This document shows, in pieces, positions 56,783-64,000 of a stretch of DNA of 64,000 nucleotides. The notes below the pieces were generated by a model. It saw only the letters and a program-made list of their open reading frames with translations, had not been told where the DNA came from and made no database searches. This DNA comes from a gamma proteobacterium HTCC2207 (GTDB lineage Bacteria > Pseudomonadota > Gammaproteobacteria > Pseudomonadales > Porticoccaceae). The stretch's first letter is position 1. Each line of letters begins with the position of its first letter. Both the position numbers and the translations under genes were made by a program. The DNA lies in contig CAJJDA010000009.1 of the NCBI GenBank assembly GCA_905182855.1, forward strand, positions 124,001 to 188,000. The letters are read 5' to 3'.

Positions 56783-57346
56783 TTATTTTCTAATTTCGGT
56801 GCGTACCGAAATCTCGATCGCTATTTGTAAATCGAATTTGCTGCCGGGAATATTAGAATCCGGGTTCTTTTGTATTTTTTTTAAATTAGGATGTTGGTAT
56901 TTATAGGAATTATCTAAGTTTCTCATTAAGGCTGAAATAGTATTATTTGACTCTGCGAATCCAGATATCTGTATGACCCCAGCCACATAGTTTAAGCTGC
57001 TGAATACTATCCCGCTGGGTATTGCGCGGACAAGTTCATCGAAGGCTTGAACGATCTCGACTCTATTACCCTGAAGGTCTTGAATTGCTTTCATTCTTAA
57101 AATAATTTCATTCTTTCTATTTTTAAGTAATCTGACTCTGATGATTTTCTTTTCCATTACCGCAATATGTTTTTCAAGATATAGGTTCCGTTTATCTTGA
57201 TACTCTAATCTTCCCAATGCCACGCTAGTCCAGATAAAAATAAATATTATAGCTAGCAGAGCAGAGGCGCTAAGTTTAAGTAGATAGTGCTTCTTGAGTC
57301 TCTCACGTGATACTTGGCGCCATGGAGCAAAGTTAATCTGGGACAT
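56783..57346 (-). CDS. pilN: Type IV pilus inner-membrane protein PilN
   Basis: PilN binds PilM with its short cytoplasmic N-terminus and dimerises with PilO. The N-terminal INFAPWRQ corresponds to the INLLPWR motif of the family. One membrane helix (about residues 25-46) and a coiled coil (about 47-90) precede the periplasmic domain. It is 187 residues long and shares one base with the pilM stop region. Cys-free throughout, normal for the family. Confidence 0.92.
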   Translation of the reverse strand: MSQINFAPWRQVSRERLKKHYLLKLSASALLAIIFIFIWTSVALGRLEYQDKRNLYLEKHIAVMEKKIIRVRLLKNRKNEIILRMKAIQDLQGNRVEIVQAFDELVRAIPSGIVFSSLNYVAGVIQISGFAESNNTISALMRNLDNSYKYQHPNLKKIQKNPDSNIPGSKFDLQIAIEISVRTEIRK

Positions 57347-58413
57347 CAGTCAAGACCTCCTAGAGCCAAACCGATCGCCAACATCATTGCCGGGGCGTCA
57401 TGGCTTAGGGAAGATTGATTAACCGATGGGCTTATTTGTAGCTTTGATAGGGGATTAGCGACCTCAGTAGGCATGTGTAATAATGCCTCTAACTCAGTGG
57501 CCAGATCCTTAAGCGCTGAAACACCGCCCATTAAAAACAGTCGGTCGATAGAAATTGATTGGCTAGAAGAATAAAAAAGCTGTAATGATCTGGCGATATT
57601 TTGTAGCAATAATGCCTTAAATGGCCTAATTACATCGTCCTCGTAGCCTTCTGGTCGGGCGCCCTTACGACTAATATCGCTCGCCTTTTGATATGACATT
57701 CCATAGCGACGCTGTATTTCATGGATAATAAGCTCCCCCCCGAACATCTGATTCTGGGTATAGCAAATTTTACCACTGACCAAAACAGAAAAGGTCGTCG
57801 TGGTATTGCCGATATCGACAATCGCCGACACCTGTGTAGCGGACTCTGTAAATTTATTGCACAGTAGGGTACAGGCTAGTTTAAGCGCATCACTTTCTAT
57901 ATTGACAACCTTTGCCGCCAGACCTGCCATTCTGAGCGCCCGACGACGCATCTCCACAGTATCCCGACGACAGGCTGCGAGCAATATGCGGACCCAATGT
58001 TGATTGCCTTCAACTGGGCCCAGTACATAAAAATCAAAGACAATTTCCTCTATGGGATAGGGAATATGTTGATCTGCCTCGAACTCAATCTGCATTTCCA
58101 TCTGTAAATCTGTCAGGCCAGCAGGTAACTCAATCTCTTTTGTAAGCACGGAGGAGTCGGACACCGCCACTGCCGTATCGGTATCTTTGGCGCCCGAGAG
58201 CTTGATGGCTTCCTCGATGGTCTCCACTAGAGCATTGATGTCGATAATATTTTTCTCAACAACCGTGCGCGGGGCTAGGGGTACAACGCCGTACGCCTCC
58301 ACCTTATATCCTGCCGCAGATCTGCTAAGCTCAATTAACTTGACTGCAGAAGATGAAATATCAACACCTAGCATGGTCTTTCTGCTATCTGACAAAAATT
58401 TGAATAATCGCAT
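57346..58413 (-). CDS. pilM: Type IV pilus assembly ATPase-like protein PilM
   Basis: PilM is a cytoplasmic actin-fold (FtsA-like) protein that links the pilus motor to PilN. The 355-residue product shows the phosphate-1 loop MLGVDISSSAVKLIEL, DIGNTTTTFSV for phosphate-2 and FLMGGVSALKDLATELEALL for the adenosine region. It is the first gene of pilMNOPQ-aroK-aroB and divergent from mrcA, with 78 bases between them, the conserved arrangement of gammaproteobacteria. Confidence 0.95.
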   Translation of the reverse strand: MRLFKFLSDSRKTMLGVDISSSAVKLIELSRSAAGYKVEAYGVVPLAPRTVVEKNIIDINALVETIEEAIKLSGAKDTDTAVAVSDSSVLTKEIELPAGLTDLQMEMQIEFEADQHIPYPIEEIVFDFYVLGPVEGNQHWVRILLAACRRDTVEMRRRALRMAGLAAKVVNIESDALKLACTLLCNKFTESATQVSAIVDIGNTTTTFSVLVSGKICYTQNQMFGGELIIHEIQRRYGMSYQKASDISRKGARPEGYEDDVIRPFKALLLQNIARSLQLFYSSSQSISIDRLFLMGGVSALKDLATELEALLHMPTEVANPLSKLQISPSVNQSSLSHDAPAMMLAIGLALGGLD

Positions 58414-58491
58414 ATGTTGCTAATCATCCTCGCTTTTAGGGACAGGCTTCGCAATCGATGGCAATGAACCTGCATCAATGGCCTGTAAAGG

Positions 58492-61059
58492 ATGCACTTC
58501 CCATTCCCTAGCCCTTATAATGGCCGCTCATTTATCGGTGTCGGAAAAATAGTGTCTCCAACTAAGCGTAAAATCTTTAGGTATTTATCAATCCTAACCG
58601 TGCTGGGAATCGGTGGTTGTTTAATTACCGTCTCCTGTATCTATCTTTACCTTAGCCCAAAACTGCCGTCGGTTGAGGAGCTAAAGGAGATACAGCTACA
58701 GATCCCTCTGCGAATTCATTCGCAAGACTTTAAAATAATTGCAGAATTTGGTGAAAAAAAGCGCTCACCCGTCAGCTTTGAGGAAATACCTCAGTCGATG
58801 ATCGATGCCTTTTTAGCAGCGGAGGACGATAGCTTCTTTGAGCACAAAGGTATTGTTTTCTCCGGATTGGCGCGTGCGGCCATAGAGTTGGTCACCACGG
58901 GGACTATTCGCAGTGGTGGTAGTACCATTACCATGCAGGTGGCACGTAATTTCTTTTTGACTAATCGTCAAGAATTTACCCGCAAGTTTAACGAAATACT
59001 ACTCGCCTTTAGAATTGAGGAAGAGCTATCCAAACAAGAAATTCTGTCGCTCTATGCCAACAAAATCTATATGGGTAAAAAAGCCTATGGTATAGGTGCC
59101 GCTGCTCAGGTTTATTATGGCAAGAGGCTCAGTGAGCTTAGTTTGGCAGAGATTGCGACCATCGCTGGACTACCTAAGGCACCATCTAGATATAATCCAC
59201 TGGCCAATTTGGAACGGACAATGGTGCGCAGAAATTGGATTTTAGGGCGCATGCTATCGCTGGGCAAGATCGATCAAGTGGCGTATGAAGACGCTGTCGC
59301 TGAGGTTGACAGTGCCTCATACCATGGCTCCATATCGGAAATTGATGCCGCCTATGTAGCCGAAATGGTGCGCCAAGAAGTGGTGGCCAAATTTGGCTTA
59401 AAAGCTTACACCGAAGGTTATACCGCAATTACTACATTAGATTCTGCCCTGCAGGCCCATGCGGTTGCAGCAGTTCAACGAGGCATTATTGCCTATGATA
59501 AGCGCCATGGTTATCGTGGTGCAGAGCAGCTGGGCCTGGTCGAAGTACTCTGGAACAAGACCTTGCGCACGACTCCTACCTATGGCGGATTAGAGCCTGC
59601 CATCGTCAGTGAGGTTTTCGAGGATCATCTGGTAATACTGAGCAAGGATGGTCAATTTGTTCCCCTAAATTGGCTCGATGGACTCGAGGGACTGAGATCC
59701 TATAAAACCGTCAATGTCCGCAGCGCACCTATTACTGCTGCGTCAGAGATTTTTTCAGTTGGCGATCTCATTCGTGTTCAGCGCTATCCCGCCACTAGTA
59801 AAAATACACTAGGCCGAGTAACGCTCGCTCAGCTACCTGAGGCGCAGGCGGCTATGGTTGCTCTTGCACCCGGCAATGGAGGTATCAAGGCATTAGTTGG
59901 GGGTTTTGATTACAGACAGAGTCGCTTTAACCGTGTTAATCAGGCGACTCGACAACCAGGTTCAAATTTTAAGCCTTTTATTTATGCCACGGCCCTCGGA
60001 AGTGGTTTTACTGCCGCCTCAATTATCAATGATGCCCCAGTGGTTTTTAATGACAACAAACTCGAAGATATTTGGCGACCTGAGAACGATGGTGGAAAAT
60101 TCTATGGCCCTACCCGTCTTAGAGAAGCCCTGTATCGCTCACGCAATCTGGTATCCATTCGCCTACTTAGGCGCATGGGCATCGATCGGGCGCTTGAGGG
60201 ACTTCAGGACTTTGGTTTTAATACTAGTGAGATGCCCTTGGACCTCTCTCTGGCGCTGGGAAGCCATGCCTTAACGCCACTTGAGATAGCCGCTGGATAC
60301 GCTATATTTGCCAACGGAGGATTTCAGGTAACCCCCCACATTCTGGATAAAGTGATCGATCGTGATGGTAATATGATCTACCAAGCCACTCCAGCAACGG
60401 TCTGTAATCCTTGCGAAAGCAACGTTGAGCCAGAGGATTTGGCGCGTATTGATTTTGAACTCGAAGAGTTAATCAATTCGCTAGCGCAGGAATCGCGACC
60501 AGAAAATGAGCAAAAGAGTTGGGATCTGATTAAACGGGCACTACAAAAGACACAGTCAGCAAGCATTGTGCCAGCCAAAAGAGCTATTGATGACCGCACC
60601 GCATTTTTGATTGACTCAATGCTTAAAGATGTCATTTTAAAGGGCACTGGTGTCAAAGCTAAAAAGCTTAATCGAACTGATTTGGGCGGTAAGACTGGCA
60701 CAACCAATGGACCCAGAGATGCCTGGTTTTCGGGCTATTCACCGCATTTAGTAACCACAGCATGGGTGGGCTTTGATGATAACGCTCTAATAGGACGCAA
60801 TGAATACGGGGGCTCCGCAGCCCTACCCATCTGGATAGACTTTATGGGCGTCGCGCTGGCCGGCAAGCCGAACATTAAGCTCCCTCAACCCAACGGTATT
60901 GTGATGGTCAAGGTCGATGCAAAGACCGGTAAGCGTGTTATGCCTAATCAATCAGGGATCTTTGAGTTTTTTAAGGCGGAGAACGCCCCCGAATTCCTAA
61001 ACATTGACGGCGCTGTGCCTGTCGATAATCAGACCCCATTACCCGAAGACCTTTTTTAG
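58492..61059 (+). CDS. mrcA: Penicillin-binding protein 1A (transglycosylase/transpeptidase)
   Basis: This bifunctional class A PBP polymerises and cross-links peptidoglycan. A membrane anchor (about residues 33-55) precedes the GT51 domain with AAEDDSFFEHKG (catalytic Glu), SGGSTITMQVARN and KQEILSLYANKIYMGKKAYGIGAAAQVYYGK. An OB-like insert follows. The transpeptidase has the SNFK motif (Ser about residue 491), SRN and KTGTTNGPRDAWFSGYSP. The ATG at 58492 gives 855 residues; a GTG at 58552, 20 codons on, would start with a more typical short cytoplasmic tail. The next gene starts one base after its stop. Confidence 0.95.
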   Translation: MHFPFPSPYNGRSFIGVGKIVSPTKRKIFRYLSILTVLGIGGCLITVSCIYLYLSPKLPSVEELKEIQLQIPLRIHSQDFKIIAEFGEKKRSPVSFEEIPQSMIDAFLAAEDDSFFEHKGIVFSGLARAAIELVTTGTIRSGGSTITMQVARNFFLTNRQEFTRKFNEILLAFRIEEELSKQEILSLYANKIYMGKKAYGIGAAAQVYYGKRLSELSLAEIATIAGLPKAPSRYNPLANLERTMVRRNWILGRMLSLGKIDQVAYEDAVAEVDSASYHGSISEIDAAYVAEMVRQEVVAKFGLKAYTEGYTAITTLDSALQAHAVAAVQRGIIAYDKRHGYRGAEQLGLVEVLWNKTLRTTPTYGGLEPAIVSEVFEDHLVILSKDGQFVPLNWLDGLEGLRSYKTVNVRSAPITAASEIFSVGDLIRVQRYPATSKNTLGRVTLAQLPEAQAAMVALAPGNGGIKALVGGFDYRQSRFNRVNQATRQPGSNFKPFIYATALGSGFTAASIINDAPVVFNDNKLEDIWRPENDGGKFYGPTRLREALYRSRNLVSIRLLRRMGIDRALEGLQDFGFNTSEMPLDLSLALGSHALTPLEIAAGYAIFANGGFQVTPHILDKVIDRDGNMIYQATPATVCNPCESNVEPEDLARIDFELEELINSLAQESRPENEQKSWDLIKRALQKTQSASIVPAKRAIDDRTAFLIDSMLKDVILKGTGVKAKKLNRTDLGGKTGTTNGPRDAWFSGYSPHLVTTAWVGFDDNALIGRNEYGGSAALPIWIDFMGVALAGKPNIKLPQPNGIVMVKVDAKTGKRVMPNQSGIFEFFKAENAPEFLNIDGAVPVDNQTPLPEDLF

Positions 61060-61060
61060 G

Positions 61061-61741
61061 ATGAGAGCATTCAACATAGATTGGCATAACATCGATACCG
61101 TTCTTTTAGATATGGATGGCACACTTTTAGATTTACACTTTGATAATTATTTTTGGCTCGAGCACCTACCCAAACGGTACTCGCAGCAATCTGAACGCGA
61201 TGAAAGTCAGGTGCGTGCTGAGTTGCAGCAGCGCATGACCGCTAGACAAGGTACTTTAAATTGGTACTGCACTGATTTCTGGAGCGAGGAACTCAATGTT
61301 GACATCGTCCATCTCAAGCGCGAGATTCTCCATCTAGTTAATGAGCGTCCACAGGTAGTCGACTTTCTGAGAGTTTTGGGGGAGATGGGTAAAGATCGTA
61401 TTCTCGTAACTAATGCCCACCGCGACAGCGTTAATATTAAGTTCTCCGTAACGGCGATTGAACCACTATTGGATCGGGTTATTTCATCTCATGATTACGG
61501 CTGGCCTAAGGAGGATCAGAACTTTTGGCGCGCATTACAGCTCAACATGCCCTTCGATCCAGCCAGAACTTTATTTATTGATGATTCTGAACCTGTGCTG
61601 CTCAGTGCCGAAAAGTATGGGATAGCCCATCTACTCTGCATCGCGCAACCCGATAGCCAGCAGCCCGACAAACTGGTCAAACGATTTCCAGTCATCGAGG
61701 CATTCGATCAGATTGTTAATCTCGAAAGCAGGCCTGACTAA
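61061..61741 (+). CDS. yrfG: HAD-family hydrolase, GMP/IMP nucleotidase YrfG-like
   Basis: This 226-residue HAD phosphatase has motif I LLDMDGTLLDLHFDNYFW, motif II ILVTNAHRDS, the lysine in YGWPKEDQNFW and motif III TLFIDDSEPVL. E. coli YrfG dephosphorylates GMP and IMP; that activity is inferred here from family and gene order. The reading frame is open from 61004, but the ATG at 61061 begins one base after the mrcA stop and fits the conserved start. It overlaps hslR by one base (TAATG). The order yrfG-hslR-hslO matches enterobacteria. Confidence 0.9.
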   Translation: MRAFNIDWHNIDTVLLDMDGTLLDLHFDNYFWLEHLPKRYSQQSERDESQVRAELQQRMTARQGTLNWYCTDFWSEELNVDIVHLKREILHLVNERPQVVDFLRVLGEMGKDRILVTNAHRDSVNIKFSVTAIEPLLDRVISSHDYGWPKEDQNFWRALQLNMPFDPARTLFIDDSEPVLLSAEKYGIAHLLCIAQPDSQQPDKLVKRFPVIEAFDQIVNLESRPD

Positions 61742-62115
61742 TGGATAAGGTGAGAATTGACAAGTGGTTGTGGGCAGCACGGTTTTTTAAAACTCGGTCA
61801 CTGGCGAAATCGGCGATAGAAGGTGGCAAAGTACAGATTGATGGCCAAAAGTCGAAACCGAGTCGCATTCTCGAAGTCGGCGTGATGTTAAGCTTGCGAC
61901 AGGGCGAAGACATTAAGACCATTGAAGTGATCGCGTTGTCAGAGCAACGCCGGGGGTCTCCTGAAGCCCGCCTGCTCTATTTGGAGACAGAACAAAGCAT
62001 TGAGCTACGCGAGCAGAAGTCATCAGAACGCGCCGCCTTTCATGGCTCCATGCCTGCCTCTATACGTCCCAACAAAAAGCAACGCCGTCAAATTCATCGC
62101 TTTATCAAAATTTAA
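61741..62115 (+). CDS. hslR: Ribosome-associated heat shock protein Hsp15
   Basis: Hsp15 rescues 50S subunits that carry a stalled nascent chain after premature dissociation. The 124-residue protein has the S4 RNA-binding fold VRIDKWLWAARFFKTRSLAKSAIEGGKVQIDG followed by a basic tail (KKQRRQIHRFIKI at the end). Translation is coupled to yrfG by a one-base overlap, and hslO follows after 29 bases. Confidence 0.95.
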   Translation: MDKVRIDKWLWAARFFKTRSLAKSAIEGGKVQIDGQKSKPSRILEVGVMLSLRQGEDIKTIEVIALSEQRRGSPEARLLYLETEQSIELREQKSSERAAFHGSMPASIRPNKKQRRQIHRFIKI

Positions 62116-62144
62116 TCTCTTCAGATCGGTAAATTACGTAACCT

Positions 62145-63014
62145 ATGAAAAATCACGATATATTGCAACGATTCCTCTTTGACGGCACTGATATCCGAGG
62201 TGAGATAACGACTCTCGAATCTAGCTATCAAAACATTGCTGGCAGGCAAAAATACCCAAAACCTGTCGCTCATCTATTGGGTGAGTTTCTGGCTGCCGCA
62301 AGCTTGCTAAGTGCTACGCTCAAGTTTCCCGGAATAGTTACCATTCAGGCTCGAGGAGATGGCCCATTATCAACACTGATGGTGGAATGTGCTCAGGTGT
62401 CCAACCTACGTGGCATTATTCGTGGCGACTTGGAGCGCGCAGAGGGCTTGCACAGCCTAACCGAATTGATGGGGTCAGCGACCTTAGCCATCACCATTGA
62501 ACCCATAGGTGGAGAACGCTATCAGGGGATCGTCCCTATGGAGGCAGACAATTTGAGCGCCTGCTTAGAATACTACTTTCAGCAGTCCGAGCAGCTGCCA
62601 ACGAAAATAAGTCTCACTGCCAATGACCAATTGGCAGGAGGCCTTTTGATCCAGCAGATGCCCAATAGCGCTGATCGCATCAAAGGTCAGACTGACTGGG
62701 AACATGTGTCAGCGCTTCTCAGCACCTTGAAAACCGAAGAACAGCTGGATTTATCCCATAATGATCAGTTATATTTACTATTTCATCAAGAGGCGATTCG
62801 GCTATTTGAGCCCAGAGACATCCACTTTTTTTGTAGCTGCTCAAAGCAGCGAACTGCAAATACCCTAGTGTCACTGGGCGCCGATGAAACCAGAGAAATC
62901 ATTGAAGAGCAGGGAGTTGTCGCGATTACCTGCCAATTCTGTGATGAAGAATATCGATTTGACAGCGACGACGTAGAGGACCTTTTTGACGACAATAAAA
63001 CAACGCTCCACTAA
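62145..63014 (+). CDS. hslO: Redox-regulated chaperone Hsp33
   Basis: Hsp33 is a holdase switched on by oxidation of its zinc site. The 289-residue product has the N-terminal substrate domain (LLGEFLAAASLLSATLKFPG, QARGDGPLSTLMVE) and the C-terminal redox switch with CSC (from the FFCSCSKQR segment) and CQFC, the four zinc ligands in the usual CxC...CxxC spacing. It forms a likely operon with yrfG and hslR. The acidic tail is short. Confidence 0.96.
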   Translation: MKNHDILQRFLFDGTDIRGEITTLESSYQNIAGRQKYPKPVAHLLGEFLAAASLLSATLKFPGIVTIQARGDGPLSTLMVECAQVSNLRGIIRGDLERAEGLHSLTELMGSATLAITIEPIGGERYQGIVPMEADNLSACLEYYFQQSEQLPTKISLTANDQLAGGLLIQQMPNSADRIKGQTDWEHVSALLSTLKTEEQLDLSHNDQLYLLFHQEAIRLFEPRDIHFFCSCSKQRTANTLVSLGADETREIIEEQGVVAITCQFCDEEYRFDSDDVEDLFDDNKTTLH

Positions 63015-63172
63015 ACTAGGGCTTACCATTGCTGGCCATTATAAGACGCTATTTGCGTAATTTATTCACTTAGAAATAAGGTCAGCTTGTTTAAAATCTG
63101 GCATACTAACTCGCTGAGAGGGAACAGGATTCCTTAAATTATTTTCGATCACTTTGGGAAGAGAGAAAGAGA

Positions 63173-64000
63173 ATGGCACAACCAGTAATTCACACCAACT
63201 TGGGCGCTACGGAGCTCACGGATATCGCTTTAAAACGCGGTGAGGGTCGCCTCAGCAGTTCCGGCGCATTTTTAGCCACGACAGGCCGCCGTACAGGCCG
63301 TTCGCCCGGTGATAGATTTATTGTCGACGAGCCTACCACGTCGGCCTCCATCGATTGGGCGTCTGTTAATCGCCCTATCTCCGGAGAAATATTTGACGCC
63401 CTTTGGGACCGAGTTATGGCCTATCTGGCGGATAGAGAGCGCTTTGTCTCACGCCTTCATGTCGGCCAGGATTCTGACCATTACATACCAGTTCAGGTCA
63501 CCACGGAAACAGCCTGGCACGGTCTCTTTGCGCATAATATGTTTATTCGCACCGATAGCTACAACCACGGTAGTAAGGGTGAGTGGCAGATTCTTCACGC
63601 GGCTAACTTTGTCTGCGAACCAGAGCGTGATGGCACCAATAGTGACGGCGCTGTAATTATCAACTTCGCTCAACGCAAAGTGCTTTTGGCTGGTATGCGC
63701 TATGCCGGCGAAATGAAAAAAGCCATGTTTTCAGTACAGAACTTTCTGCTGCCAGGCAATGATGTTATGTCTATGCATTGTGCCGCTAATGTTGGAGACG
63801 ATGGCGATACTGCGCTGTTTTTTGGCCTGTCGGGTACAGGTAAAACTACGCTATCAGCTGATCCAGATCGTTTCTTGATCGGCGATGACGAACACGGCTG
63901 GGGTAAGGGCACAGTGTTTAATTTGGAAGGCGGCTGTTACGCCAAGACCATAGACCTGAGTCAGAAGAATGAACCGGTCATTTGGGACGCTATTAAGTCA
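63173..64000 (+). CDS. pckA: Phosphoenolpyruvate carboxykinase (ATP), 3-prime cut by window
   Basis: PckA converts oxaloacetate and ATP to phosphoenolpyruvate, the entry step of gluconeogenesis. The first 276 residues are in the window, roughly half of the enzyme. Visible motifs are [17 protein letters not shown] near the start, [19 protein letters not shown], and the kinase P-loop [11 protein letters not shown] at about residues 218-228 followed by LIGDDEHGW with the metal-binding Asp pair. ATG 63173 follows a purine-rich stretch. The frame is open to the window end. Position after hslO resembles E. coli, where pckA is nearby. Confidence 0.93.
   Translation, partial: MAQPVIHTNLGATELTDIALKRGEGRLSSSGAFLATTGRRTGRSPGDRFIVDEPTTSASIDWASVNRPISGEIFDALWDRVMAYLADRERFVSRLHVGQDSDHYIPVQVTTETAWHGLFAHNMFIRTDSYNHGSKGEWQILHAANFVCEPERDGTNSDGAVIINFAQRKVLLAGMRYAGEMKKAMFSVQNFLLPGNDVMSMHCAANVGDDGDTALFFGLSGTGKTTLSADPDRFLIGDDEHGWGKGTVFNLEGGCYAKTIDLSQKNEPVIWDAIKS

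Overview
The window looks like a chromosomal segment from an aerobic, probably marine gammaproteobacterium of the Pseudomonadales/Cellvibrionales type. Three pieces of synteny support this: (i) queG / nnr-tsaE-amiB-mutL-miaA-hfq-hflX-hflK-hflC-DUF2065-hisZ-purA, flanked by orn-rsgA-rhdA-psd as in Pseudomonas; (ii) mrcA / pilMNOPQ-aroK-aroB-...-gltB-gltD-hemE; (iii) yrfG-hslR-hslO-pckA. A 13-gene nuo operon with fused nuoCD also fits. The finer placement (SAR92/Porticoccaceae-like) is inference only. No insertion sequence, phage, CRISPR array, rRNA or tRNA was recognised.

Region 1 (1-7583) is the most distinctive part: a one-carbon/methylated-amine module. On the minus strand, in transcription order, it holds a dimethylglycine-dehydrogenase-like flavoprotein, an MttB-family methyltransferase without an amber codon, a corrinoid protein, a DUF1638 protein and the first codons of a further gene cut by the window edge. 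Divergently transcribed is formate-tetrahydrofolate ligase (fhs). Together they suggest corrinoid-dependent demethylation of a quaternary amine such as glycine betaine, oxidation of the dimethylglycine product, and C1 recovery through tetrahydrofolate.

Region 2 (7674-11041) carries rlmA, a glutathione S-transferase, a P-loop glycerate kinase and a CBS-domain protein. Region 3 (11059-25648, minus strand) is the complete respiratory complex I operon nuoA-B-CD-E-F-G-H-I-J-K-L-M-N, with many genes joined by 1-4 base overlaps. Region 4 (26105-44661) is the purA-to-queG block, orn, rsgA, rhdA, psd and hemE. Region 5 (44700-58413, minus strand) is gltD, gltB, a hemolysin-III membrane protein, aroB, aroK and the type IV pilus assembly genes pilQ-P-O-N-M. 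Region 6 (58492-64000, plus strand) is mrcA, yrfG, hslR, hslO and a pckA cut by the window end.

Data quality matters here. Nine genes (corrinoid protein, nuoH, nuoG, nuoF, nuoE, purA, hflK, gltB, pilP) have broken frames. Every break can be repaired by single-base changes that restore family-typical sequence and length. About sixteen indels fall in 5 kb (17.4-22.4 kb), against about five in the rest. These are much more likely sequence errors than pseudogenes, and the affected genes are annotated at full length.
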